From Anaerolinea sp. (GTDB taxonomy: Bacteria; Chloroflexota; Anaerolineae; Anaerolineales; Villigracilaceae), in assembly GCA_020723805.1 (NCBI GenBank), contig DYID01000003.1, positions 124,001 through 188,000 on the forward strand: DNA of 64,000 nt, written 5' to 3'. Both the position numbers and the translations under genes were made by a program. Each line of letters opens with the position of its first letter. Within the stretch, counting starts at the first letter, position 1. The notes under the pieces were generated by a model that saw only the letters and a list, made by a program, of their open reading frames with translations, was not told the origin of the DNA and did not search any database. Positions 32,608-40,824 of the stretch are shown here, in pieces.

Positions 32608-33384
32608 ATGTCCCAAAAGAAGGTCCTTTTTTACCAAAAGGATGACCTCACCATCCTGAACGACGATATTTTGACGACCACCGCCATCGAAGCGGAGACG
32701 GTGGATTTGGTTGTCACCTCGCCTCCCTACAACGTGGACATTCAGTACGGCTCCCACAAAGACGACATCTCCTACGCCGACTATCTGGCTTTCTCTGAAA
32801 AGTGGCTGGCGCAATGTTTCCGCTTTCTGCGTGCAGACGGACGTCTGTGCCTCAACGTGCCGCTCGACAAGAACAAGAGCGGTCAGCAAAGCGTCGGCGC
32901 AGACTTGACCACGCTGGCAAAGCAAATCGGCTACAAGTATCACTCCACGGTCATCTGGAACGAGGGCAACATTTCCCGCCGCACCGCCTGGGGCTCATGG
33001 ATGAGCGCCTCCGCACCGTTCGTCATTGCGCCGGTCGAACTCATCATCATCCTCTACAAAAATACCTGGAAGAAGACCAGCGGAAGCAAGAAGTCGGACA
33101 TTACCCGCGACGAATTCATGAACTGGACCAACGGCTTGTGGACGTTCAACGGTGAACGCAAAAAGAAAATCGGTCACCCGGCGCCCTTCCCACTGGAACT
33201 GCCCCGCCGCTGTATCAAGATGTTCAGTTACGTGGGCGATACGGTGCTCGATCCGTTCATGGGAAGCGGCACCACGCTCGTCGCGGCGGGCATGCTTGGG
33301 CGCAAAGGCATCGGCGTGGAAGTGGACAAAGCCTATTGCCGCCTGGCGCAGAAACGCATCGAGAATGCGAGGGAGACTCTTTAG
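32608..33384 (+). CDS. Orphan DNA methyltransferase (amino-group, beta type)
   Basis: 258 residues. VTSPPYNVDIQYG (about 35-47) is catalytic motif IV (TSPPY), and VLDPFMGSGTTLVAA near the C-terminus is the S-adenosylmethionine motif I, so the motif order is IV then I, that is, beta class. It methylates adenine N6 or cytosine N4; TSPPY is compatible with both. No restriction endonuclease or specificity gene is adjacent, so it looks like an orphan with a regulatory or protective role. The recognition site cannot be predicted. Confidence 0.9.
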   Translation: MSQKKVLFYQKDDLTILNDDILTTTAIEAETVDLVVTSPPYNVDIQYGSHKDDISYADYLAFSEKWLAQCFRFLRADGRLCLNVPLDKNKSGQQSVGADLTTLAKQIGYKYHSTVIWNEGNISRRTAWGSWMSASAPFVIAPVELIIILYKNTWKKTSGSKKSDITRDEFMNWTNGLWTFNGERKKKIGHPAPFPLELPRRCIKMFSYVGDTVLDPFMGSGTTLVAAGMLGRKGIGVEVDKAYCRLAQKRIENARETL

Positions 33385-33439
33385 CGTTCCCTGCCTGCAT
33401 AACATATCCCCCTCAGCGCACGAATTCGACAAGAAAGCC

Positions 33440-34150
33440 TCACTCAAACCTGGACAAAGCGCGGAGCGCCGCCTCGTTCCCCGCCTCAACCTGGTTCCAT
33501 CGTCCCCAAGCCTTTTCTGCCCTGAAGAGGATTCCTGCTCCCAGCAGCAGCAATGTCACCCCTGTCGTCGTCATCGCCGCGTTGAACGCGTCAGCGTAGT
33601 TGACCCCGTCCCAGGTGTGGGTGGAGGCCATGCTGTATTGAATGGTGAGGGTCATCAAGCCGAGCAGAATCGCCGCCGCGCCGCCTGCGGGTTTGTTGGA
33701 TTTGACGTTACCCTTTGTGAAATCCACGCCCTGCCAGAGGAACGGAATGCGGAAGAGCAGGAAGACAATTAACGTAAGCAGGGTGGTGTACACCACCGCA
33801 TCCACAGGCATGGACTTGCCGCGCAGGGCGCGGGAGGCGTAGATGTGAATGAAGCCGATGACGACGCCCGCGATCAAGACCATCAGCGCGTTGCAGTAGG
33901 ATTTGTCCGCGCCTTTGATGAGCAGGATCGCAGCGCGGATGCCCATCACGCCGAGGGCGATGCCGAGGATGACGAACAGGATGTAGAGCCATTGGAACGG
34001 AGCCAGCGCCGCCATGCTGTCGTATTTGGTCGGGAAAAACGCGGCGCAGGTTGTGCCGACTCCGCCCAGCAGGGTGAATCCGCCCGTCAGCGCCATCAGC
34101 ACGATGCCGAGGAAACGGAGAGACTTTGCAACGAAACCGTTTGGGGACAT
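33440..34150 (-). CDS. Membrane protein of unknown function
   Basis: 236 residues with about six hydrophobic segments, e.g. FLGIVLMALTGGFTLLGGVG and LYILFVILGIALGVMGI. The ATG at 34150 has AAAAGGAG upstream; the longer reading passes through a palindrome and is rejected. I recognise no family. It is the last gene of a minus-strand membrane cluster with heme O synthase and an oxidase-like protein, and lies 35 bases after the stop of another membrane gene. No conserved cofactor ligands are evident. Confidence 0.75.
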   Translation of the reverse strand: MSPNGFVAKSLRFLGIVLMALTGGFTLLGGVGTTCAAFFPTKYDSMAALAPFQWLYILFVILGIALGVMGIRAAILLIKGADKSYCNALMVLIAGVVIGFIHIYASRALRGKSMPVDAVVYTTLLTLIVFLLFRIPFLWQGVDFTKGNVKSNKPAGGAAAILLGLMTLTIQYSMASTHTWDGVNYADAFNAAMTTTGVTLLLLGAGILFRAEKAWGRWNQVEAGNEAALRALSRFE

Positions 34151-34174
34151 TGTATACTCCTTTTGTAGAAAAAA

Positions 34175-34200
34175 GTAGGACGAGATTAATCTCGTCCTAC
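34175..34200. terminator. 26-bp perfect palindrome at a gene end
   Basis: GTAGGACGAGATT / AATCTCGTCCTAC, flanked by A-run and ATAAAA. It covers the last codons and the TAA stop of the membrane gene at 34186 and may act as terminator or RNA stabiliser. Confidence 0.65.
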
Positions 34201-34797
34201 ATAAAAGCCTGCCACAAAACAAATTGTCATCAGCAGGAGCAGGGCGGGCAGGATTTTCAGGATGGTTTGCCGCGGGACGATGGGTTTGCCCGCCTTGAGG
34301 AACGAGAGCAGTAACCCGCCCAGCCCGATCAGCGCGCCGCCCAAGCCGACCAGCGCGAAAGCGGGTTTCATCGTCCCGTCCGCGGCGAGGATGGAGGGCA
34401 GCAGGAAAATCGTCATGCCGGCGATGCCGTGGACGAGGGCAAGCACGAAGATGGGCAGTTTGCCGCGCATGGGAATCGAGCGGGTCAACGTTATAGCGAG
34501 GAAACCGCCGATGGCGAAGATCAGGTACGAGGTCCGAAACGAAGCGAGGTGCTGCCAGACGAGTCCGGTAGCGAGGGCGAGCGGGATGACCGTCGAGACG
34601 ATGACGACGATGGGCGAATCCAGCGCTTCGAATCCGAGGATGATGAGGAGAAGTCCCGCCACGAGCAGAACGCCGAAGGCGATGGTGTAGGCGATGATGG
34701 GGACTTCGTCCAGCCCGTTGATGCCAATGGCAACCTGATAGGCGGCGAGAAGACCCGTGAGGAGAAGAAGGAGGCGGTTGAGGGGGGACATTTTCAT
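34186..34797 (-). CDS. Membrane protein, paralogue A of a pair
   Basis: 203 residues, about six transmembrane helices. Clearly paralogous to the protein at 38368: both have LLLLTGLLAAY at the N-terminus, VLLVAGLLLIILG or VLLVSGLLLIFLG, HGIAGMTIFLLP or HGVAGLVIFLGP, and GLGGALIGLGGLLLSFL or GIGGALIGLGGIALAFL. The family is not recognised. A conserved His in the HGxAG segment is the only candidate ligand. The pair brackets the heme O synthase, SUMF1 and oxidase-like genes. Confidence 0.78.
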   Translation of the reverse strand: MKMSPLNRLLLLLTGLLAAYQVAIGINGLDEVPIIAYTIAFGVLLVAGLLLIILGFEALDSPIVVIVSTVIPLALATGLVWQHLASFRTSYLIFAIGGFLAITLTRSIPMRGKLPIFVLALVHGIAGMTIFLLPSILAADGTMKPAFALVGLGGALIGLGGLLLSFLKAGKPIVPRQTILKILPALLLLMTICFVAGFYVGRD

Positions 34798-34849
34798 AGC
34801 GCAGGTTGAAAGTCGAAAGTCAAAAGTTGCGGATCATAACAAACGTAGT

Positions 34850-34886
34850 CTGCGCTCTCTAGCGCAGGGCGGCGTTAGAGAACGCC
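34850..34886. repeat. Double hairpin REP-like element
   Basis: CTGCGCT-CTCT-AGCGCAG (34850-34867, arms 34850-34856 and 34861-34867) is followed at once by GGCGTT-AGAG-AACGCC (34871-34886). It lies between ctaB and the downstream membrane gene; AAGTCNA heptads precede it at about 34809-34829. Confidence 0.75.
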
Positions 34887-34899
34887 GAGTGCGCATTCG

Positions 34900-35778
34900 T
34901 CAAATCGAAAGCAGCATCATCGAGATGAGCATGTAGAGCGAGGCGTATTTGAAGAGCGAGAAGTTGACGCGCTCGGAGGGGCGGAAGACGGTGGCAAAGG
35001 AAAGCAGAAGCAGACCCGACGAAAGCACGATGAGCAGACGCAAAATGCCCGCCTGCACGCCGATCATCACGCTGGCGGTGCCGATGCTGGCGGCGGCGAT
35101 AATGGACGAGAGGGCGATGATGGCGCGGGTGGTATCGAAGCCGTAGGTGGAAGGGAAGGTCGGCACGCCCGCGGCGTTGTAGTCATCGAAGAATTTGATG
35201 GAGAAGGTGAGGGTGTGGGTGGGAATCCAGAAGAGGACAGAAGCGGCGAGGAGCAAGCCGATCATGTCCACTTCGCCCACAGCGAGGACACGCCCGGCGA
35301 GGATGGGCATGGCGCCCGAAATGCCGCCCCAAACGATGCTCCAGCAGGTGCGGCGTTTGAGCCAGAGGGTGTAAACCACCACGTCGAAGAACCAGCCGAG
35401 GAAGACCACGAAGCCGTAGAGGGGTTGAATCGCCGCCGCCCAGCCAATGCCGAGGATGGAGACCATCATGCCGCCGCGGAAGATTTCGGCGCGGGTCAGT
35501 TCGCCTGAAGCGTTGGGGCGTTTTTGCGTGCGCCGCATTTTCGCGTCAATGTCGTGGTCGTACCACATGTTCAGGATGGTCGAGCCGGCAATGGCAAGGA
35601 AGAGACTCGCCGACATCACCAGCAGGAGGGCAAAGTTCGGCGGAGTGTGCGCGCTCATGTACCCCGCGATGCCTGTGGTGAGAAGCAAGCCCGATTGCAG
35701 GGGTTTGGTGAGGGTCCATAATTGGCGGAACGTGGTAATTGGTAATTGGTGATTGGTAATTGGGGTTTGATGGTTCAT
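34900..35778 (-). CDS. ctaB: Protoheme IX farnesyltransferase (heme O synthase), UbiA superfamily
   Basis: 292 residues, nine or so helices. The first Asp-rich motif is NMWYDHDIDAKMRRTQKRP (about 77-95; NxxxDxxxD), as in CtaB/Cox10. It adds a farnesyl group to heme B, giving heme O for terminal oxidases. The N-terminal residues 5-16 (TPITNHQLPITT) come from a heptad repeat that is intergenic elsewhere. The ATG at 35778 has AGGAA at a good distance; a later start would need a non-ATG codon. Presence beside the oxidase-like protein at 36758 suggests that protein or another oxidase uses heme O or A. Confidence 0.87.
   Translation of the reverse strand: MNHQTPITNHQLPITTFRQLWTLTKPLQSGLLLTTGIAGYMSAHTPPNFALLLVMSASLFLAIAGSTILNMWYDHDIDAKMRRTQKRPNASGELTRAEIFRGGMMVSILGIGWAAAIQPLYGFVVFLGWFFDVVVYTLWLKRRTCWSIVWGGISGAMPILAGRVLAVGEVDMIGLLLAASVLFWIPTHTLTFSIKFFDDYNAAGVPTFPSTYGFDTTRAIIALSSIIAAASIGTASVMIGVQAGILRLLIVLSSGLLLLSFATVFRPSERVNFSLFKYASLYMLISMMLLSI
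35734..35764. repeat. Heptad repeat encoding the CtaB N-terminus
   Basis: TGGTAATTGGTAATTGG-type units with 7-bp period, read on the minus strand as PITNHQLPIT at the beginning of ctaB. Confidence 0.85.
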
Positions 35779-35864
35779 GTAATGTTCCTGCGGCTCAACG
35801 ATAGATGATTGGAGAGTAAAGAGCAATTACGATTTACCACTTACCGCTCTTTACTCTCTCAATT

Positions 35865-36761
35865 TTACCTTACACACCTGAACCCAACCCCAGGGCTGAA
35901 GTACATGGGCGGGGCGGAGTTGCGCACCCAAATGCGCAAGTCCATGTCGTAGGTATCTTTCGAGCCGCCTTTCAGCCAGCGGTCGCTGAAGCCTTCCATC
36001 GGCTGCACGTCGCCAATCCACTGCCAGACGTTGCCCGCCATGTCGTAGAGTCCATAGGGGCTGCGCGAGTCGAGCGTTTGATAACCGTCGTAGGCGTTTC
36101 CGTTGTAGAAGCCGACGGGCGTGCTGCGCGAGCCGAAGGTGCGCATGTCTTCAAACGGGTCGCGCGAGGCGTAGAAGTTGGCGTTGTTGCGTTGAATCTC
36201 CCAGCCCCAGGGGAAGGGACGCGCGTCGGTGCCGCGGGCGGCTTTTTCCCATTCCAATTCGGAGGGCAGACGCCAGCCATAATATTGACAGTAGCCCCAC
36301 GCGCCGAACCACGTCACCATCGTCATCGGGTGGTTTTCGTATCCTTCCTGGACCGTGAAGCGGGTCCCGTCAAATTTGACTCGCTGCGACGGGTCGGCGA
36401 GAGGGATGTATTGCCAGTCGCCTGCTTTGATTTCCAGTTCGTGCTTGATGCCGTGGAACGGATCGCCGGGGTAATAGCCGAGCACCGAGTTGCCTTCGAC
36501 TTTGATTGTGCCGTCGGCGAGGGCGGCGTTGAGGAAGTCGGCGTATTGCTGTGTCGTCACGTCGGTGACCATGATCTCGTAGGCGTCGGTGGATTTCACT
36601 TCCTCGTGCTGACCGAAGAGGAATTCACCCGCAGGAACTTGCGCCCAGGAGGTCGGGTCAACGCCCGTGTCGTAGACGGGGAGGGGGGCGTTCAGGTCAA
36701 CGGGGGCGCAGGAAGCCAATAAAGCGGCGAGCAGGCTGAGGGTCAGAAAGAGGCGTTTCAT
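35865..36761 (-). CDS. SUMF1/formylglycine-generating-like lipoprotein
   Basis: 298-residue precursor. Lipoprotein signal LFLTLSLLAALLASC (lipidated Cys18). The rest is one SUMF1 (FGE-sulfatase) domain: VPAGEFLFGQHEE, TTQQYADFLNA, MVTWFGAWGYCQYYGWRLPS, LEWEKAARG, YDMAGNVWQWIGD and the ending GVGFRCVR. The paired cysteines of true formylglycine-generating enzymes are not evident, so it is more likely a binding or accessory protein of this fold than an FGE. The ATG overlaps the end of the oxidase-like gene by 4 bases, so the two products are made together and probably work in one extracytoplasmic complex. Confidence 0.85.
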   Translation of the reverse strand: MKRLFLTLSLLAALLASCAPVDLNAPLPVYDTGVDPTSWAQVPAGEFLFGQHEEVKSTDAYEIMVTDVTTQQYADFLNAALADGTIKVEGNSVLGYYPGDPFHGIKHELEIKAGDWQYIPLADPSQRVKFDGTRFTVQEGYENHPMTMVTWFGAWGYCQYYGWRLPSELEWEKAARGTDARPFPWGWEIQRNNANFYASRDPFEDMRTFGSRSTPVGFYNGNAYDGYQTLDSRSPYGLYDMAGNVWQWIGDVQPMEGFSDRWLKGGSKDTYDMDLRIWVRNSAPPMYFSPGVGFRCVR

Positions 36762-38224
36762 TTTGCCACCTCCTGCGCGAGTTCGTGAGTCATCTCTTCC
36801 GTCCAGCGTCCCTTCGGTTTGAAGAGGTCTATCAAACGCCAGACCATGACGACGGCGAGCAGGACGAGCAGGAAGCCAAGTCCGAAGTCAATCATGTACA
36901 TCAGCATATTGACCAGCGGCTGCTGCTCCGCTTCGCTGATGAACAGACGCTTCATCTCGAAGATCGTCACCGCGCCGAGGGCGAGGTCGGAGAGAAAGAT
37001 AATGCCCCAGCCGTAGAGTTGGCGGACTTTGCCCTTCAGCCCGATCATGTCGCCGTAGTAAAGCAGGATGATGGTGGCGATGATGGCGGAGAGGGCGTGC
37101 CAGTGTCCCGTCAGTTCGATGCGCTCCTCGCGGGCGGGCCACAGGCGGAAGATGTCGTCGAGTTTGATTGCCATGAAGATGCCGATGCCGCTGGTGGTGA
37201 AGTTCATGAAGAGCATCTGCCAGGTGGGACCGAACTTGAGCGGGTCGCGCACCATCGCGCCGAGTTTTTGCAGGAAGGTCGGTTTGGCGAGATGCGCCGT
37301 GCCTTCCTTGATGAACTTGTTCCAACTCCAGATGAGCAGAAAGAGCGCCGCCAGCATGGAGGGTGTTGCGCCGACGTAGATAATCATGTGCGCAATGGGT
37401 TCGAGCGGCGTGACCACGCCCCACACGCCCAGGTTGAGGACAATACAGCCGAGGATCATCAGCGGCATGGCAATTTTGTGCCACGCGCCCTTGAAGTCCA
37501 GCCAGCGCCCGATGATGAGCGTGATCATGATGCCGATGAGCGCCAGCATGATGTGCAGATGCCCGATGATGGAATATTCCATTGTGGTCTTTTCGGGGTA
37601 GCGGATGATGTTCTCGGCGAGGAAGGATTCGAAGCCGTGACCGTAGTACGAGCCAGGGATTGCGCCAAAGAGGGCAGAGATGACGGTGGTAAGAGCGGTG
37701 GTGAAAAAGGCGGCGCGCTCGAGGTCAACGCCTTTCTTCGTGCGAGCGTAGTTCGTGTCGGTGATGAAGTAGGCGGGGTCCCAGGGATTGAGGGCGATGG
37801 TGAGCAATACGCCTGCGAAGAAGATGAGCGCGAGACCTGTGATGTATAGTCCGTGGAACGCCCAGTTGTGACCGAAGTAGGCGAAGCCCATGCCGAAGAT
37901 CATCGCCAGCATGTAGCCGACGGTGATAAGCACGCGCACGGCGGTTTTATAGAACTCTTTCATCTTCAAGAGTCCCGTCACCATGTAGGTTTCGATGGCG
38001 ACGACCGCCATGGCAATCGAGTGATAGAGGATGATGATGCGTCCCTCGCGCTCGGATTGCTCGATTTTCATGCCGAGCAGTTTGATGACCACCTCGCGCA
38101 CGCCCATCTCTGCCATGGGACCCGAGAGCATCCCCCAAATGGCGGTGACGATGGCAATCATGGCGATGGCGACGAGGATGAGTCCTTTTGTGGAGCCGAA
38201 GAGGTAGTTGAAGCGTTCTTTCAT
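36758..38224 (-). CDS. Heme-copper-oxidase-like membrane protein with atypical histidines
   Basis: 488 residues, about twelve hydrophobic helices. Histidines lie in helices as in oxidase/NO-reductase subunit I: His68 (ILYHSIAM), His119/His124 (FGHNWAFHG), His222/His224 (IIGHLHIM), His279 (EPIAHMII) and His374/His376 (LTGHWHAL). The canonical copper motifs HPEVY and the adjacent His pair are absent. So it could be a divergent heme-copper oxidase or NO reductase, or a heme-only relative. The ATG at 38224 with AAAGGA upstream excludes a longer reading through repeats. It is coupled to the SUMF1 lipoprotein, with heme O synthase downstream. No subunit II or cytochrome c gene is nearby. Confidence 0.6.
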   Translation of the reverse strand: MKERFNYLFGSTKGLILVAIAMIAIVTAIWGMLSGPMAEMGVREVVIKLLGMKIEQSEREGRIIILYHSIAMAVVAIETYMVTGLLKMKEFYKTAVRVLITVGYMLAMIFGMGFAYFGHNWAFHGLYITGLALIFFAGVLLTIALNPWDPAYFITDTNYARTKKGVDLERAAFFTTALTTVISALFGAIPGSYYGHGFESFLAENIIRYPEKTTMEYSIIGHLHIMLALIGIMITLIIGRWLDFKGAWHKIAMPLMILGCIVLNLGVWGVVTPLEPIAHMIIYVGATPSMLAALFLLIWSWNKFIKEGTAHLAKPTFLQKLGAMVRDPLKFGPTWQMLFMNFTTSGIGIFMAIKLDDIFRLWPAREERIELTGHWHALSAIIATIILLYYGDMIGLKGKVRQLYGWGIIFLSDLALGAVTIFEMKRLFISEAEQQPLVNMLMYMIDFGLGFLLVLLAVVMVWRLIDLFKPKGRWTEEMTHELAQEVAK

Positions 38225-38240
38225 AGTATGTCCTTTGACT

Positions 38241-38372
38241 GCAATTGGTAAATAGTAAATGGTAATTGAATCGAGCAGATGAAAAAGCGTACAAATGATG
38301 ACGGGAGATTGGGAAATTGACGAAGCATCAACCTCCCAATCTCGAATTACCAATTACCAATCGCCAATTACC
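38241..38372. repeat. Heptad repeats and hairpin before the oxidase-like gene
   Basis: TTGGTAAATAGTAAATGGTAATT (38243-38265, in heptads), a perfect 10-bp hairpin GAGATTGGGA / TCCCAATCTC (38305-38314, 38334-38343), then ATTACCAATTACCAATCGCC (from 38345). The last part supplies the TAA stop of the upstream gene. Confidence 0.8.
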
Positions 38373-38973
38373 CTTTTCGGGCAAATCCCAGCGCAAACGC
38401 GCCTGTCATCAGGAAGAGGAGGGGCGTGAGGATGAGCATGACGAACTGTTGGCTAAAGAATAACAACTGGCTTCCCATGGTGAGGAAGGCTAGCGCAATG
38501 CCGCCCAAGCCGATGAGCGCGCCGCCGATGCCGACCCAGAAGAATCCCTTCGGCGCGCCTTTGGCAAAGAATGGACCAAGGAAGATGACCAGCCCCGCTA
38601 CGCCGTGGAAGAGCGGAACGGCGATCTTTTTCAGCGCGTCCATACCGCCGATGCTGGTGATGGCAATGGCGAGGAAGCCAATGACAGCGAACCACTTGAA
38701 GGCTTTCTTCCAGGAGGGGTAGTATTCTTCGGCGACGCCCATCGAAATGCCGAGCGGGATGAGGCTGGCAACGGTCAGCACGTAGGGCGAGGCGAGAATC
38801 CCCAAGCCGAGAAAGATGAGTAAAAGCCCTGAAACTAAAAGCACTGCAAAACCCATCAGGTAGTAGAGGTTGTGCAGCGCTTTGTTTTGGCTGTACCTCT
38901 GCCAGAAATACCAGCACAGGTACGCAGCAAGTAAGCCCGTGAGCAGAAGGAACAAATTGTCGAGCGTGAACAT
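38368..38973 (-). CDS. Membrane protein, paralogue B of a pair
   Basis: 201 residues, about six transmembrane helices, paralogous to the protein at 34186 (see shared segments there). The ATG at 38973 is fixed by AAGGAGAG. Two aromatic-rich stretches (CWYFWQRYSQNK, EEYYPSWKKAFKW) mark loops. First gene of the minus-strand membrane cluster, downstream of CRP/FNR-type sites. Family unknown; the conserved HG(I/V)AG histidine could be a ligand. Confidence 0.78.
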   Translation of the reverse strand: MFTLDNLFLLLTGLLAAYLCWYFWQRYSQNKALHNLYYLMGFAVLLVSGLLLIFLGLGILASPYVLTVASLIPLGISMGVAEEYYPSWKKAFKWFAVIGFLAIAITSIGGMDALKKIAVPLFHGVAGLVIFLGPFFAKGAPKGFFWVGIGGALIGLGGIALAFLTMGSQLLFFSQQFVMLILTPLLFLMTGAFALGFARKG

Positions 38974-39489
38974 GGCACTCTCCTTGTAGGATGAAATCCG
39001 ACAACTCCACGCGGTTGCCTTTGTGAATTGTGACACAAATATATCAAGGTTTCCGTGACATAAATCACACTTTGCTTTGCATCTGGTCCTTGGGCTTTGC
39101 TCAGAATAAACCTCGCAGCGGGCACATCTATCCAAGCCTGCCTCTTGTTCTCCTCGCACCACTCGTAATCAGCGCGAGAATGACCAGCAACCTTCCCAAC
39201 CAAAAGATATTGCCGCGATACGCTGCCGCGCCGCCTGACGAAAGACTGTCCGCAAGAGAAGCAATACAAGCGCGTGGGTGCCAAAGATCAAAAAAGAGGC
39301 GGTCAGCGCAAAGCGGCTGTTCCTAGATCAGGGCGGCGGGATGACGAATTGTAGATGGGAGGGAAGCCATGCGAAACAGACTAGCCAGGATTCCAGCCGC
39401 GCATGGCTTTCCCGCTTGTCATAATGGACATCGCACCGAGGACGAATGCCAAAACAATTGCGCTTTTACTTTCCATGCTCTTGTGCCCG
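38974..39489. other. 516-base stretch without a convincing gene
   Basis: The first 100 bases hold the regulatory sites at 39027-39069. From about 39070 to 39480 neither strand shows an open frame with plausible family similarity, a good start and a good ribosome site. Short frames contain odd Cys/Arg-rich stretches (e.g. CFSCGQSFVRRRG on the minus strand near 39250), which may be remnants of a decayed insertion. No clear repeat is seen. Confidence 0.6.
39027..39069 (-). promoter_or_regulatory. CRP/FNR-type promoter upstream of the oxidase-like cluster
   Basis: CGTGA-CATAAA-TCACA (39054-39069) matches TGTGA-N6-TCACA at 9 of 10 positions. It is centred 32 bp from a minus-strand -10-like CACAAT (39032-39027). 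A second, weaker inverted repeat TTGTG...CACAA spans 39021-39038. Confidence 0.55.
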
Positions 39490-40317
39490 CTACGCTTGGG
39501 CGTTCCACGCCTCGAGCATTTTCTTTGTGCTGGGGAGCAGCAGGTAAATCAACAGTCCTGTGCTCATCAACGGCGCAGGCAGGAACATCGAGAAGCGGTG
39601 GACTTCCACGAGGGCGTTGTGCAGTCCGAGCGGATAGCCCGCCAGCATGGACATGCTCGCCGCGAACACGCCTACGGGAATCGCCCACGACTTCTTGCTC
39701 AACACGGCAAAGATGAACATCGCCCACGCCGCCGCGCCCCACCAACTGACCTCTTGCAGAATCACGTACATCCCGTTCCAAAACGTGTTTGGATTCTCAA
39801 CAAACGTTGTCGGCATTTGGAAGGTAGTCTGGAATTTGGAAATTGGCGCGACGCCGTCAATGAAGGTCAACACATAAGCCAATCCCGCGACGAACGTGAG
39901 GGTGATGATCTTCTTGTCCACGCCGCCGATGAAGAGCATTCCGAACCACATCACACCCGCCAGCAGGAACACCCACATCGTCGGGACGGGCAGTCCGCTG
40001 TCGGCGGCGGGAATCATGGGGAAGAAACCAGCCAGCAGGAGAATCGTTGCGGCGACAGCGCCCCAGAACCAAGCCCAATCCTGTTTGTGCAGGAACCCCC
40101 ACAAAACTGCGACTGAGAGCGCGCCCGCAGCCGTGCCCAGCCAGCCCAGCACCGCGTACACGATCCGTACCGTATTGCTCTCTTCCCAATCCCCCGCGTT
40201 GAAATGGGTGTGAATGACAGCGTTATATGTGTCTGCAATGAAATACAGACACAAGATGCCTGCCACAATTCCAAGGATGGCAAGGACAGTTCCAAGTTTG
40301 TGATTGTTTTTCATCAT
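39490..40317 (-). CDS. Membrane protein of unknown function
   Basis: 275 residues with seven or eight transmembrane helices, for instance LGTVLAILGIVAGILCLYFIA and AAWAMFIFAVLSKKSWAIPVG. Several His and Trp residues lie near membrane faces (VIHTHF, GLHNALVEVHRFSMF). I do not recognise the family. The ATG follows AAGGAGAAATG and the gene starts 11 bases after the CopD-like gene, so it is co-transcribed with it and the BON gene from the promoter at 41136-41177. Confidence 0.75.
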   Translation of the reverse strand: MMKNNHKLGTVLAILGIVAGILCLYFIADTYNAVIHTHFNAGDWEESNTVRIVYAVLGWLGTAAGALSVAVLWGFLHKQDWAWFWGAVAATILLLAGFFPMIPAADSGLPVPTMWVFLLAGVMWFGMLFIGGVDKKIITLTFVAGLAYVLTFIDGVAPISKFQTTFQMPTTFVENPNTFWNGMYVILQEVSWWGAAAWAMFIFAVLSKKSWAIPVGVFAASMSMLAGYPLGLHNALVEVHRFSMFLPAPLMSTGLLIYLLLPSTKKMLEAWNAQA

Positions 40318-40328
40318 TTCTCCTTTTT

Positions 40329-40820
40329 TTATATGCCGAGCGGCCGAGCGAGCGCGGCGGTGAATCCGCTGGTGAGCAGAACCAGCACAGCCAGCGCGGC
40401 GTTGATGAATAACAGTTTCATATTCAGGCGTTCCTTTTTGGACGTTATTCCCGATTGCGCGCGTCCGAGAACCAGGCTTCGATACAGCGAGATTCCGATC
40501 ATGGCGATGACCAGGATATGCTTCATGGACAACGCTGCCGAATAAGCGTTCCCGAACGCGAACAGCGCTTCAAACTGCGGACTGGGGTTGGTCATCAGCA
40601 AACCTGTCAAGATTAAGCTTGCCATACTGACATATACCCAAATACTCTGCCGTTTCTGGAATTCCATCATCACTTTTTTGACCTGAGGACCCCCGCCGAG
40701 CGCGTTTTTTACAGCGGGCAAATATGCCAGGACAGTGACAAGCAATCCGCCCATCCAGATGGCGGTGAACAGATCGTGGAAGAACGAGACCAGCGCGAAG
40801 ACGATGACTTTTGCAGTCAT
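40329..40820 (-). CDS. CopD-like membrane protein
   Basis: 163 residues, four to five helices. FALVSFFHDLFTAIWMGGLL, with His in helix 1, and SMKHILVIAMIGISLYRSL, with His in helix 4, resemble the CopD/DUF2269 four-helix family of copper or heme-associated membrane proteins. The ATG at 40820 has AAAGGAAA upstream; a longer reading through the BON gene is rejected. It lies 4 bases after the BON gene stop. Function uncertain; copper handling is possible. Confidence 0.65.
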   Translation of the reverse strand: MTAKVIVFALVSFFHDLFTAIWMGGLLVTVLAYLPAVKNALGGGPQVKKVMMEFQKRQSIWVYVSMASLILTGLLMTNPSPQFEALFAFGNAYSAALSMKHILVIAMIGISLYRSLVLGRAQSGITSKKERLNMKLLFINAALAVLVLLTSGFTAALARPLGI

Positions 40821-40824
40821 ATTT

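Noticed and set aside
39030-39326. 98-codon plus-strand gene MTQIYQGF...
   Set aside because: Begins inside the CRP-type site, has no ribosome site, no recognisable motif and a composition change halfway.
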